From JBGZEX01 sp041846495 (GTDB taxonomy: Bacteria; Bacteroidota; Bacteroidia; Bacteroidales; Marinifilaceae), in the NCBI GenBank assembly GCA_041846495.1, contig JBGZEX010000026.1, positions 15,137 to 79,136 on the forward strand: a stretch of 64,000 bases of DNA, in the 5' to 3' direction. Below are positions 8,598-17,568 of the stretch, one piece after another. The translations under genes were made by a program, and so were the position numbers. How positions within the stretch are numbered: position 1 is the stretch's first letter; every line of letters begins with the position of its first letter. The notes beneath the pieces are model-generated. The model worked only from the letters and a program-made list of their open reading frames with translations. It had not been told where the DNA came from and searched no databases.

Positions 8598-10382
8598 CTA
8601 TCCTATCAGCCCCATGCTTTCGAGTAAAAGAGAGGCATTCATATTCCGGCTTATGCCCCGCCGTAAAATATAATCGTAACGGATTTCCTCTCCGCAATGC
8701 TCTATTTCGAAACAGAAATTGGAAAAATGCACGGGGTCTTCCGTCTCCATATCGCCGAGACTTAAATCGTGGGTGGCCAGCAATCCCGACACCGGAAGGG
8801 ACAGCAACCGCATAAGAAAAAGACGGGAGCCTTTGACCTTATCCACGGAATTCGTGCCTTTCAACATCTCGTCTATGATAAAAAATACGGGGTTCCCCTC
8901 ATCCGCCATCTCCAACAATACTTTAAGTCGCAATAATTCGGCGTGAAAATAGGAAACTCCCTCCACAAGATTATCCGTCGTACGCATACTGGTGAATATA
9001 CCTACAGGCATACAGCGAAAATAAGATGCCCGCACCGCATTACCCGAAAGTGCCAACACCATATTGACGCCCACCGTGCGTAAAAACGTGGATTTCCCCG
9101 CCATATTGGCGCCCGTAATTATGGATATCCGATGAAAATCGGACAATTCGAAATCGTTGGCTACGGCCTTATGCGACAACAACGGATGAATTCCCGATCT
9201 CATTTCGAGCATGCAGCCTTCGTCCGCAATTTCCGGAACACAATAATCCGGACGATTAAACCTCAGATTGGCCATACTCGCAACGGCATCGAAACACCCC
9301 ACGGCTTCCACCCACGACAATATATTCCGGGCATATTTCCCCTGCCATTTACAAAGGGAAAAACAACTGTGGAGATCATTCATAAACAATCCGTTCAAAA
9401 CGAACAAAGCCATAATATTCCCTCTCTGATCCAAACGGGTTCTCAACTTTTCCAAATATCGCAAGGCTTCCGGCCCTTCCTTTTTCCTTCCGATAACCTC
9501 AAGTTGTCGTAAAAGCAAAACCGAGCGAAAAGAGGAAGTATTGACGACATCGATTAAACGGGAATAAGAAGCCAGGGATGCGAGCATCCCGTCGGCACCT
9601 CTATGCACTCGGTTGATTCTTGCGGAACACCCTCCGACGATACCGAGTTGTATCAAGAACAAGACAATAGCGAAAGAATAGGGCAAGACAGAGACGAAAG
9701 CGGCCACCCAAAGCAATAAGGAGAGGATATTCAAAACATAAACCGTAAGACGCAATGAGGATTTCCCGAAGAAACCGGTATGGAGAACCCACTTATCGAT
9801 TTTGTCTCCGGATATTTCCGAGGGAGATTCGGTCATTCCCCGGGCTCTGAAACGGTGGCACCATTCCATATTTCCCATAAGTTCCCCGGCAGCTTCCTGA
9901 CGTTCGCATATAATCCGTTTCTCCCGAGCCGGATATCTCATAAAATCCGCAAGCTGTTTTTTCCCTTCGGGAGTAACCGTACGATTCAATATTTTAAATA
10001 CCGAATCATCTCCGAACATATCCAAATCGGACGTATAGGGGTGAGCCGGATCCGCATACTCCCTTCCTCCGTCGAAAGCGGCGGTATTTCCGGCCAAAGC
10101 TTCGATTTCCATCATTTGTACGGCAATCAAAGCCTTGCAGGATTTTATTTTCCCGTATACCCGGGCATCCCATAAAGCCGATAAGACAAAAAGGACGGAG
10201 GGTGGAAAAAGCCGGTACAAAGCGCCGGCATTCTCTCGAGATACGGCTAATACCACCGTATAAACCGCCCATACGAATGCAGTCAATTTTAAAAAGGTTA
10301 TAAAATTGCGTTTCCGTTTTTGTTTCCGGAGTATTCCGGAATAACGGCTTGCATTCGAACGATAGAATTCATTTAAATCCAT
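8598..10382 (-). CDS. membrane-anchored MutS-like ATPase
   Basis: A 594-residue protein with the MutS ATPase core (domain V) but no MutS mismatch-binding domain I. Walker A GANMAGKST begins around residue 423, and Walker B (FFIIDEMLKGTNSVD) and the ATHDLSLG switch follow. Unlike MutS, the first half holds about four hydrophobic segments (near 28-48, 58-75 and a long pair about 207-250), which should fix it in the inner membrane. Such proteins recur in Bacteroidota as DNA mismatch repair protein MutS, but without a mismatch-recognition domain that role is unproven. It is separated from the upstream floA operon by a terminator at 10425-10455. Confidence 0.85.
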   Translation of the reverse strand: MDLNEFYRSNASRYSGILRKQKRKRNFITFLKLTAFVWAVYTVVLAVSRENAGALYRLFPPSVLFVLSALWDARVYGKIKSCKALIAVQMMEIEALAGNTAAFDGGREYADPAHPYTSDLDMFGDDSVFKILNRTVTPEGKKQLADFMRYPAREKRIICERQEAAGELMGNMEWCHRFRARGMTESPSEISGDKIDKWVLHTGFFGKSSLRLTVYVLNILSLLLWVAAFVSVLPYSFAIVLFLIQLGIVGGCSARINRVHRGADGMLASLASYSRLIDVVNTSSFRSVLLLRQLEVIGRKKEGPEALRYLEKLRTRLDQRGNIMALFVLNGLFMNDLHSCFSLCKWQGKYARNILSWVEAVGCFDAVASMANLRFNRPDYCVPEIADEGCMLEMRSGIHPLLSHKAVANDFELSDFHRISIITGANMAGKSTFLRTVGVNMVLALSGNAVRASYFRCMPVGIFTSMRTTDNLVEGVSYFHAELLRLKVLLEMADEGNPVFFIIDEMLKGTNSVDKVKGSRLFLMRLLSLPVSGLLATHDLSLGDMETEDPVHFSNFCFEIEHCGEEIRYDYILRRGISRNMNASLLLESMGLIG

Positions 10383-10424
10383 AATTTACATTTTTCCGAA
10401 GACGTGCAATTCTCTCTCACTTAA

Positions 10425-10455
10425 AAAAGGTGTCCAAAACCATTGAACACCTTTT
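10425..10455 (-). terminator. rho-independent terminator of nfeD-floA
   Basis: A 13-bp stem with one G-U/mismatch position (arms 10425-10437 and 10443-10455, 5-nt loop), followed on the minus strand by a T-rich run. It sits between the floA stop and the MutS-like gene start. Confidence 0.65.
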
Positions 10456-10489
10456 CGGGAATATGCATGTCCGCTTCAACGGATTCCGG

Positions 10490-11479
10490 TTATTTGGAGT
10501 CTTCCTCTTTCGTCTCTTCCCGGGAGATCATATCCCTCATTTTCGTATCGGCTTCTATATTTTTCATCCGATAGAAATCCATCACACCCAGGTTTCCCGA
10601 ACGCAGGGCTTCCGACATCGCAAGGGGAACATTGGATTCCGCTTCGATAACCTTGGCCCGCATCTCTTGAGCGAGAGCCCGCATCTCCTGTTCTCTCGCC
10701 ACAGCCATAGCCCGGCGTTCTTCCGCTTTGGCCTGAGCAATCTTCAAGTCGGCCGAAGCCTGATCGATTTGCAAACCCGCTCCTATATTTTTACCCACAT
10801 CTATATCCGCTATATCGATGGAAAGTATCTCGAAAGCCGTACCGGAATCCAATCCTTTGGAAAGCACCACCTGAGAAATGGAGTCGGGGTTCTCGAGCAC
10901 CTGCTTATGGGATTCGGCCGATCCGATGGAAGTAACGATACCTTCTCCCACCCGGGCGAGTACGGTCTCTTCTCCCGCACCTCCCACCAACTGGCGGATA
11001 TTGGCACGAACCGTAACCCGGGCCTTCGCTATAAGCTGAATTCCGTCCTTAGCGACGGCCGTCACCGGAGGGGTATTGATTACTTTGGGATTAACACTCA
11101 TCTGAACCGCTTCGAACACATCCCGTCCGGCCAAATCCACTGCAGTAGCAATTTTAAACGTCAAATCGATATTGGCTTTGGAAGCCGATACTAAGGCGTG
11201 TACCACCTGTGCGACGTGACCGCCGGCCAAATAATGCGCTTCGAGCATATCCCGATATAATTCGATACCCGCCTTCTTGCCTTCTATCATTGCACTCACG
11301 ATAACGGTCGGAGGCACTTTACGCCATCGCATCAGGATAAGCTGCAAAAGTGAAATTTTCACATCGGACACCAAGGCCTGGAACCATAATCCCACAGGGA
11401 TGAAATACAGTATAATCCACAAAAGGAATATACCTCCCGCTATGGCCACAATAAGTAAATACACAGGATTCATTTCCAA
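10490..11479 (-). CDS. floA: flotillin-like protein FloA
   Basis: Membrane-scaffold protein of the SPFH family (formerly UPF0365/YqfA) that organises lipid microdomains. One hydrophobic N-terminal segment (about 5-28), the SPFH core (about 40-220), and an Ala/Glu-rich coiled coil (about 225-300) with ADLKIAQAKAEERRAMA. The 329 residues equal the family's normal size. It starts 1 nt after the nfeD stop; NfeD-FloA pairing is conserved in many bacteria and supports both calls. A terminator follows. Confidence 0.93.
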   Translation of the reverse strand: MEMNPVYLLIVAIAGGIFLLWIILYFIPVGLWFQALVSDVKISLLQLILMRWRKVPPTVIVSAMIEGKKAGIELYRDMLEAHYLAGGHVAQVVHALVSASKANIDLTFKIATAVDLAGRDVFEAVQMSVNPKVINTPPVTAVAKDGIQLIAKARVTVRANIRQLVGGAGEETVLARVGEGIVTSIGSAESHKQVLENPDSISQVVLSKGLDSGTAFEILSIDIADIDVGKNIGAGLQIDQASADLKIAQAKAEERRAMAVAREQEMRALAQEMRAKVIEAESNVPLAMSEALRSGNLGVMDFYRMKNIEADTKMRDMISREETKEEDSK

Positions 11480-11941
11480 CTATTTTAATTTAACAATAAC
11501 TTTATTCGGCAATACTTTGACCACCACTATTCCCTCCCCCTCTTTTACATAACCGGAAACAGACTCGCCCACGGCAATCGTATCCCCTATTCGAATCTTG
11601 CCCATAGGAGCCAACCGTCCCAATGCATATCCCTCATCTCCGGGTTTTATCCTAACATCCGTTCCTTCCACTTTGGAATCGATACGGGCACTCAACCCCA
11701 TACGTTTCCATGTTTTGGTTTGAAGTACGTACCATGTGAGCAAACCTCCCGCAACGACCGTTCCTCCCAAAACGAGACTACCTCCGGAAAATCCGTAAGC
11801 GGAATAGGCCCAAAAAATCCCGACCGCAATAGCCACAAAACCTACAATGCCTGTAATCTGGGCCCCCGGGAAAACCAAAAATTCCAACATTAATAAAATC
11901 AGTCCTATCACAATGAGGACAATCAATGCCATCCATTCCAT
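11480..11941 (-). CDS. NfeD-like membrane protein (short form)
   Basis: A 153-residue protein with two to three N-terminal membrane helices (about 4-24, 28-50 and 54-72) and a C-terminal OB-fold (about 90-150; GDEGYALGRLAPMGKIRIGDTIAVG). This is the short NfeD type without the protease domain. NfeD proteins act with flotillin or stomatin partners; the immediately downstream floA (no gap) is the expected partner. Confidence 0.9.
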   Translation of the reverse strand: MEWMALIVLIVIGLILLMLEFLVFPGAQITGIVGFVAIAVGIFWAYSAYGFSGGSLVLGGTVVAGGLLTWYVLQTKTWKRMGLSARIDSKVEGTDVRIKPGDEGYALGRLAPMGKIRIGDTIAVGESVSGYVKEGEGIVVVKVLPNKVIVKLK

Positions 11942-12087
11942 ATACCGATATTTAGGAGGGTAAATATAAAAATAAAAAATGAAAACCCGGAGCCGATAGA
12001 CAAAATAAAGTCAATTACTCGAATTCATCGAAACGGGAAAAAGAGCAAGCTGCGTTTTTTGAGACATAAAAATTTTTAATTAGCTTT

Positions 12088-15000
12088 ATGGCAAATAACA
12101 CGAACCTACGTACGAACGACATGGATAAAAATGACAATCATAAAGAGAAGCGAGACAATCGTATCGAATTCAAGGGAATATATATCAGCAATAGTCCGAC
12201 GGTAAACTATTTGGGTGCAAAAAATTACCGCACGCTGTGGAGCTCGGACGAACTCGAAAAATTATATGTGGATGTGGAAGCCGAAAACGCCTCCGGACAA
12301 ATAACCGAAGGCGTTATTAAAATAACAATTTCCGAAGCCGAGGCAAACGAAGTTTTGGCAATCGAATCGAAAATCGATTTTCATCCGGGACATTATATAT
12401 ACAATTTCGAACTGAAAGATTTAAAATCCAAACTGAAAGAAGGCATATATTTCATCAGTTTGACCTATGGAGAAGCGAACTTCAAATCCGCTCCCATTCA
12501 GATATTGAACCCGGCACCTTCCACATCCGACTATATCGTCATCCATCAAATAAGCATCGACAGGGTGAGCGATGAAACGGAAGAGGAGAACAAAGGACGA
12601 CAACATTCTTTCAAGGAATTGAAATCGGAGAAAACCAAAGACGTAAGAATATTTTTACTTGCGGAAAACAAAATCGACGGGAAGTGGATTTACGAATTCG
12701 ATTTATTCGTCACCACCAATAGCGGACGTCCCGTCGTCAATCGCAGGATACGGGCAAATAATTTCGTCCAAGACAATACGGGGAAAAGCTATATATATTT
12801 CGGCTACGATATAGGTCAGGGAATGGAAAATTTATGGGAACGCGGCACCTATAATCTGTCCGTATCTTTTTTGGACAAACCGTTCCTGATGCTCAGTTTC
12901 TGTCTTTCGGACAAAGATGTTCCCTATAGTTACGAAAAAGAAACCAATATATCCAGATCCATAAATACCTGTAAAAACGAGTCTCCCGGCATCAAAGTCG
13001 CCAAGCAAAAGGAGGCGATATTGGACGAATTGTACCGGATGGTCGGCTTAAGAAAAGTGAAAGACGAAATTACCCGTATGTGCGAATATGCGGAATTCAT
13101 CAAACTCCGCAGGGAAAACGGCTTCGACGACAGTTTCCCGAGTATGAACATGCTGTTCACGGGAAGTCCCGGAACGGGGAAAAATACGGTTGCCCGGATG
13201 ATAGGTGAAATTTTTTTCAGCCTGGGTTTATTGACCGACGGACGGGTGTTCCAATTCGAACGGAAGGATTTGGTTATAGACGGACAGGCGGTAGAGGAAA
13301 AATTGGTACGGCAGGCTTTTATCAAAAGTACGGGAGGAGTACTTTTCATCAACGATGCCGGAGATTTATGGCAACCCAATAATCCGGAAGACAGAGGTAT
13401 ATGGGCTCTAAAGGCAATCATCCGTATAACCGCTACGGAACCTTCGAACCGGATAGTTATTCTTGCAGACAATCATAACGAGATTTCCGCCCTCATCGAA
13501 TCCATTCCCGATTTGGCGGAAACATTCCCCCGGCATCTTTATTTCGAGGATTATACGGCGGAAGAACTCATGGAAATAGCCCGTAACAAATCCAAGAATA
13601 TGGATTTCAGATTCAGTCCGGGAGCCGAAGAAAAATTTCAAAAACTCATCAATAAAAAATGGGCATCCAAGGAAATAGATTTTACGAACGGACGCTTCAT
13701 AGACGAAGAATTCGACGCAATCGCCCTACGCATGTCCAAACGGCTGATGAGCAATAAAAGCAGCAATTATAAAAAAGAAGATTTAATGCTGATAACGGAA
13801 GAAGACATCGAGTTGGACGAACCGGAATTCCCGGACAAATCGTTTTCTTTCGAAGGCATCGTAGGACGCAGCGCCCTTAAAAAAAGCCTTATGCATCATC
13901 TCAACTACATCTATTTTATCCGGGAGCGTCAAAAACAAGGCTTTGCCGACGAAATGCCCCCTCTCCACACCATATTCACCGGAAATCCGGGTACGGGAAA
14001 AATGACCATTGCCCGCATGCTGACCCCTATTCTTCTGGGACTGGATATCTTAAGGAATTCCAATATAAGCGTACAAAATGGCAAAATATTATCCGGGGAT
14101 ATCGGCATGTCTCCGGAACAGGCTGCAGGTTATATACTGAATGCCGCCGAGGGGGGAATGCTCTATATCAACAACATCGTATCCATGTTCGACACCTTGT
14201 CCGGAGCGAAAATACTGGAACTCATCATCAATGCCCTTTCATCGGGCAATATAAGGCAGACCGTTATGGTCGTATCCGATACAAAAGAAACCATAGACGA
14301 TACGGTTAAAAAAATCCCGTTCTTAAATACATTTTTCGCATACCGCTTCGATTTCAGAGATTATACCGAAACGGAACTATTCGAAATCGCCGTCAAGAAA
14401 TTCAAAGACAACAATTATACGCTCGACAAAAATGCCGCCGAAAAATTAAAACATCAAATCGAACGCCTGTATTCGGAAAAACACAAAAAAGTAGGCAACA
14501 CCCTTATGATTGAAAAAATCGTAAATCTGACCATCCACAATCTCTCGGAACGTACGATGGATATCCGCAAACAACGCTCTTTGAGCCGGGAGGAGATAAC
14601 CATGCTCAAGGCCGAAGACATCCCTTCGGACAATAAAGAAATCGTCGGCATATACAAGGACGATTTCGACGATACGGAAATCGACGCCGCTCTGGAAGAC
14701 TTGAACAGGATTATCGGCCAGGAAGGTATAAAAAAACAAATCCGGGATTTCGTCCAATTGGCAAAACATTATAATTCCGAGGGCATAAAACTCAATTCCA
14801 AGCTATCTCTTCAATGGAGCCTCATCGGAAATTCCGGATTCGAAAAAGGAGAATTCGTACACATCATAAGCAAGCTCTATAAAGCGATGGGAATAACCGA
14901 CAAAGACACGGTCTACCATTTTAAAGCGGACCATCTCATCGGACAGGCCGAAGAAGACGCCCAAAAGATCATCGGACAGGCTTTGGAAAAATCCAACGGA

Positions 15001-15528
15001 GGCATTTTGCTTTTCGACGAAGACTCTCCCCGGCTCTACAATGCGGACAATTTCAAGGAAAGGGTCCATGCCATGCTGATAAATCAAATGGCCATACATC
15101 CGGGAGCTTATATGGTGGTATATGCCAAATCCGATGCGGAAGACCGTACGAGCCCATACGAAACGAAATCTGAAAATGCGGCCAATAGCGTAAACGTACT
15201 CGTATTCGAAGATTACGACCGGGAAGAATTAATGGATATCCTCAAACAAAAACTCGATAAAGAGAATATGGTAATGACAAAAACGGCTAAAGCGTATATG
15301 GCCGAATTCATCTCCCTTTTATTCCTGAACCGGGAAAGGATTTCATCGAGTTACCGGATTTTAAACATGATCACGGACATAATCATCCGGAACTGCATAC
15401 AACGCCATGCCCGGAATAAAATATCCGCAAAAAACAAGTTATCCGTATATAAAACCGACGTAAAGGAATTCGACGAAGATTTCATCGTAAAAAATATAAA
15501 TGAACGCAAACGGATCGGCTTCGTATAA
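12088..15528 (+). CDS. large protein with three degenerate AAA (CbxX/SpoVK-like) modules
   Basis: A 1146-residue protein. Residues about 20-300 are a mixed alpha/beta, sandwich-like region I do not recognise. Then come three CbxX/CfqX-like AAA modules at about 305-560, 590-850 and 870-1140. Module 1: P-loop GSPGTGKN (359-366), Walker B ends ND (422-423). Module 2: GNPGTGKM (632-639), Walker B ends NN (695-696). Module 3: P-loop decayed to GNSGFEKG (914-921) but Walker B keeps DED (977-979). So no module has both a normal GK[T/S] and an acidic Walker B. No signal peptide or membrane segment. The gene is alone between operons. The ATG follows a TAGCTTTA sequence by 1 nt. Tandem CbxX-like AAA proteins occur in Bacteroidota, but their function is unknown. 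Confidence 0.85.
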   Translation: MANNTNLRTNDMDKNDNHKEKRDNRIEFKGIYISNSPTVNYLGAKNYRTLWSSDELEKLYVDVEAENASGQITEGVIKITISEAEANEVLAIESKIDFHPGHYIYNFELKDLKSKLKEGIYFISLTYGEANFKSAPIQILNPAPSTSDYIVIHQISIDRVSDETEEENKGRQHSFKELKSEKTKDVRIFLLAENKIDGKWIYEFDLFVTTNSGRPVVNRRIRANNFVQDNTGKSYIYFGYDIGQGMENLWERGTYNLSVSFLDKPFLMLSFCLSDKDVPYSYEKETNISRSINTCKNESPGIKVAKQKEAILDELYRMVGLRKVKDEITRMCEYAEFIKLRRENGFDDSFPSMNMLFTGSPGTGKNTVARMIGEIFFSLGLLTDGRVFQFERKDLVIDGQAVEEKLVRQAFIKSTGGVLFINDAGDLWQPNNPEDRGIWALKAIIRITATEPSNRIVILADNHNEISALIESIPDLAETFPRHLYFEDYTAEELMEIARNKSKNMDFRFSPGAEEKFQKLINKKWASKEIDFTNGRFIDEEFDAIALRMSKRLMSNKSSNYKKEDLMLITEEDIELDEPEFPDKSFSFEGIVGRSALKKSLMHHLNYIYFIRERQKQGFADEMPPLHTIFTGNPGTGKMTIARMLTPILLGLDILRNSNISVQNGKILSGDIGMSPEQAAGYILNAAEGGMLYINNIVSMFDTLSGAKILELIINALSSGNIRQTVMVVSDTKETIDDTVKKIPFLNTFFAYRFDFRDYTETELFEIAVKKFKDNNYTLDKNAAEKLKHQIERLYSEKHKKVGNTLMIEKIVNLTIHNLSERTMDIRKQRSLSREEITMLKAEDIPSDNKEIVGIYKDDFDDTEIDAALEDLNRIIGQEGIKKQIRDFVQLAKHYNSEGIKLNSKLSLQWSLIGNSGFEKGEFVHIISKLYKAMGITDKDTVYHFKADHLIGQAEEDAQKIIGQALEKSNGGILLFDEDSPRLYNADNFKERVHAMLINQMAIHPGAYMVVYAKSDAEDRTSPYETKSENAANSVNVLVFEDYDREELMDILKQKLDKENMVMTKTAKAYMAEFISLLFLNRERISSSYRILNMITDIIIRNCIQRHARNKISAKNKLSVYKTDVKEFDEDFIVKNINERKRIGFV

Positions 15529-15539
15529 TTCCGTTCGTG

Positions 15540-16352
15540 TCACACGCCTTCCGAAGCCGAGAATAAGCGCAAGTGGAGCCTATCGCAAAAACGCCACCCG
15601 TGCCGGATACATACCTCGAGGGTGGCCCTTGCGTTCCGTTCCAACTCTCTTATATCGCCCCCCAAAGGCATAAGCAATATATCCGTAGTTTCCCAACCGT
15701 TCAAGCGGGAAAGGACGGATTCGATTTCGGTTTCGTCTTCCGGAGAAGAAAATACGAACTTCAGCTGCATATCCTTGGAGGGATTTTCCTTGGCCGTATC
15801 AATAAAAGACTGCAAAACGGGAATATTCACACGTATGAGGTCATCTCCCGGATGGCAGGAAGAAACGGAAGACGCCAATTTCGGAGACAGGCTGTAAAAA
15901 TCCGCATAATCCGCAAGAGGGGCGGAAAAAAGAGTTCCGTTCGTTTCCAATGTAATATGAAAATTTCCTTTTTCCTTAATAAGCCGGCACAAAAGAATTA
16001 AAGCATCTGCCTGCAATAAAGGTTCTCCTCCGGTTATAACGACATGGCGTATATTCGAAGCATTTACGGATACGATATCCGCTATTTCCGCCTCCTGCAA
16101 GGCATAAACCCCTTCCGTAGAGTAAGATGCGGAAAGGGTATCGCACGGCAGATCCTTTCCTCCGAGTTTTTTCCACATACAATGGAGGTTACATCCTGCG
16201 AGCCGAATGAAAAGCGAGGGAATCCCCGCTAACTTCCCCTCTCCCTGTACGGTTCCGGCAAAACGGAATCCCGTATTCGGAGATGCGGCAAGAGGATATC
16301 CCTTCCCGTCCCTAACAATGGGGAATATCCCTTCTTTCGCCAATAATATCAT
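15540..16352 (-). CDS. queE: 7-carboxy-7-deazaguanine synthase (radical SAM)
   Basis: Converts 6-carboxytetrahydropterin to 7-carboxy-7-deazaguanine, the ring-contraction step on the way to preQ0. The VQGEGKLAGIPSLFIRLAGC stretch (35-54) and TGGEP (about 111-115, SAM binding) mark QueE. The cluster cysteines are C54, C58 and C70, that is CX3CX11C: the usual W-C-D-T is split by a 9-residue insert after W60. At 270 residues it is longer than the minimal QueE. It overlaps the queD stop by 4 nt and is last in pepE-queC-queD-queE. Confidence 0.9.
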   Translation of the reverse strand: MILLAKEGIFPIVRDGKGYPLAASPNTGFRFAGTVQGEGKLAGIPSLFIRLAGCNLHCMWKKLGGKDLPCDTLSASYSTEGVYALQEAEIADIVSVNASNIRHVVITGGEPLLQADALILLCRLIKEKGNFHITLETNGTLFSAPLADYADFYSLSPKLASSVSSCHPGDDLIRVNIPVLQSFIDTAKENPSKDMQLKFVFSSPEDETEIESVLSRLNGWETTDILLMPLGGDIRELERNARATLEVCIRHGWRFCDRLHLRLFSASEGV

Positions 16353-16891
16353 TGCTCAACACATAAATCCTTCCACCAATCTCCCTCCCATTCGGAGGTT
16401 ATATCGGGTGAAAAATCGAAGTCCGCCAAGGCAAAATCCGCTAAAGCGAGATCCGCTCTAAAAGCCTCCGCATAACCCGTAGCGGTTTCGTGTACTCTTA
16501 CCGAAGACACGCGCACCTGCCCTTCCCCATTCCGGAACTTCATTCCTCCGACAATTTTATCGAGGACATATAAAAACATCAAAGCATAGCCTTCTGCCGA
16601 AGGGGATAAGGGAATTTCCACAACCCGGCGATTATATTTCCGCACAAAATCTTTAAATTCCCCGGGTTCTCCTCTCCAAAGGGAATAAGAATGGTCGAAT
16701 CCGTCTATAAACTCTTTAATCCGGGACATCAAAGCAAAATCCATCACCATATATCCTCTGTCCAAAACATCGGATTCGACGAATACCTCCACGACATAGG
16801 AATGTCCGTGTATATTTTCCCGGCACCGCACGGAAGTACAATTTCGCACGATATGCGCACCTTCGAAACGGAAAAGTTTACGTATAATCAT
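16349..16891 (-). CDS. queD: 6-carboxy-5,6,7,8-tetrahydropterin synthase
   Basis: Zinc enzyme of the PTPS family that turns dihydroneopterin triphosphate into carboxytetrahydropterin for queuosine. Zinc histidines are seen at H13 (FEGAH) and in HGHSYVVEV (near 29-31), with the catalytic Cys in the RNCTSVRCRENIHGH stretch and the downstream FDHSYSL and VHETATGYAEAF motifs. The 180 residues exceed the ordinary 120-150 because of an extra middle part and a C-terminal tail made of short LADFA-type repeats. It lies 1 nt from queC and overlaps queE by 4 nt. Confidence 0.92.
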   Translation of the reverse strand: MIIRKLFRFEGAHIVRNCTSVRCRENIHGHSYVVEVFVESDVLDRGYMVMDFALMSRIKEFIDGFDHSYSLWRGEPGEFKDFVRKYNRRVVEIPLSPSAEGYALMFLYVLDKIVGGMKFRNGEGQVRVSSVRVHETATGYAEAFRADLALADFALADFDFSPDITSEWEGDWWKDLCVEQ

Positions 16892-16892
16892 C

Positions 16893-17564
16893 TTACTTTA
16901 TCAAAGGGTCCTCTATACCCGCTTCCCGGAATGCCCGGGCTCTCAGCCGGCAACTTTCACATCGTCCGCAAGGCAGGGAATCTCCTTTATAGCAGGACCA
17001 TGTATCGGCATAATCCACTCCGAGCGCCATCCCCAACAAAATCTCTTCGGACTTTTTCATACTCATAAACGGAGTATGGATACGTATGTGTTTCCCCTTT
17101 TCCGCTCCGAGCACCGTTCCCATATTGATGGCTTTTTCCATAGAAGCGATGAACTCCCGGCGACAATCCACATAACCGGAGTAATCGACCTCGCTCACGC
17201 CTATGTATATATCCCGGATACCGGCGGCATCGGCATAGGAAGCGGCCACGGAAAGGAAGACCATATTCCGGGCCGGCACATAAGTATTCGGAATACTCGT
17301 TCCTTCTATCAAAGAATCGTCGAGAGCCGTTTCCTCGTGCACAAGGGAACTGCTTCCCCAATCGTTAAGCATAAGCTCCACGAGCTTATGTTCTTCGACT
17401 TTTGCTTTCGACGCTATTTTCCGGGCGGCCTCGATTTCTTTTATATGGCGCTGTCCGTATATGAAGGTCAAGGCATATATTCGGTTGAAACCATCTGCTT
17501 TGGCTTTATACAAAGCCGTAGTCGAATCGAGGCCGCCGGAAAGCAAAACAATGGCTTTACCCAT
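16893..17564 (-). CDS. queC: 7-cyano-7-deazaguanine synthase
   Basis: ATP-dependent amidation and dehydration of carboxydeazaguanine to preQ0. The PP-loop SGGLDSTTALYKA (9-21) binds ATP, and four zinc-binding Cys lie in CYKGDSLPCGRCESC near the C-terminus (about 192-206). The 223 residues are standard. It starts 4 nt after the pepE stop. Confidence 0.96.
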   Translation of the reverse strand: MGKAIVLLSGGLDSTTALYKAKADGFNRIYALTFIYGQRHIKEIEAARKIASKAKVEEHKLVELMLNDWGSSSLVHEETALDDSLIEGTSIPNTYVPARNMVFLSVAASYADAAGIRDIYIGVSEVDYSGYVDCRREFIASMEKAINMGTVLGAEKGKHIRIHTPFMSMKKSEEILLGMALGVDYADTWSCYKGDSLPCGRCESCRLRARAFREAGIEDPLIK

Positions 17565-17568
17565 ATTC

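Noticed and set aside
10430..11194. 254-codon plus-strand frame
   Set aside because: It runs opposite floA and begins inside the terminator stem; the product is low in normal composition.
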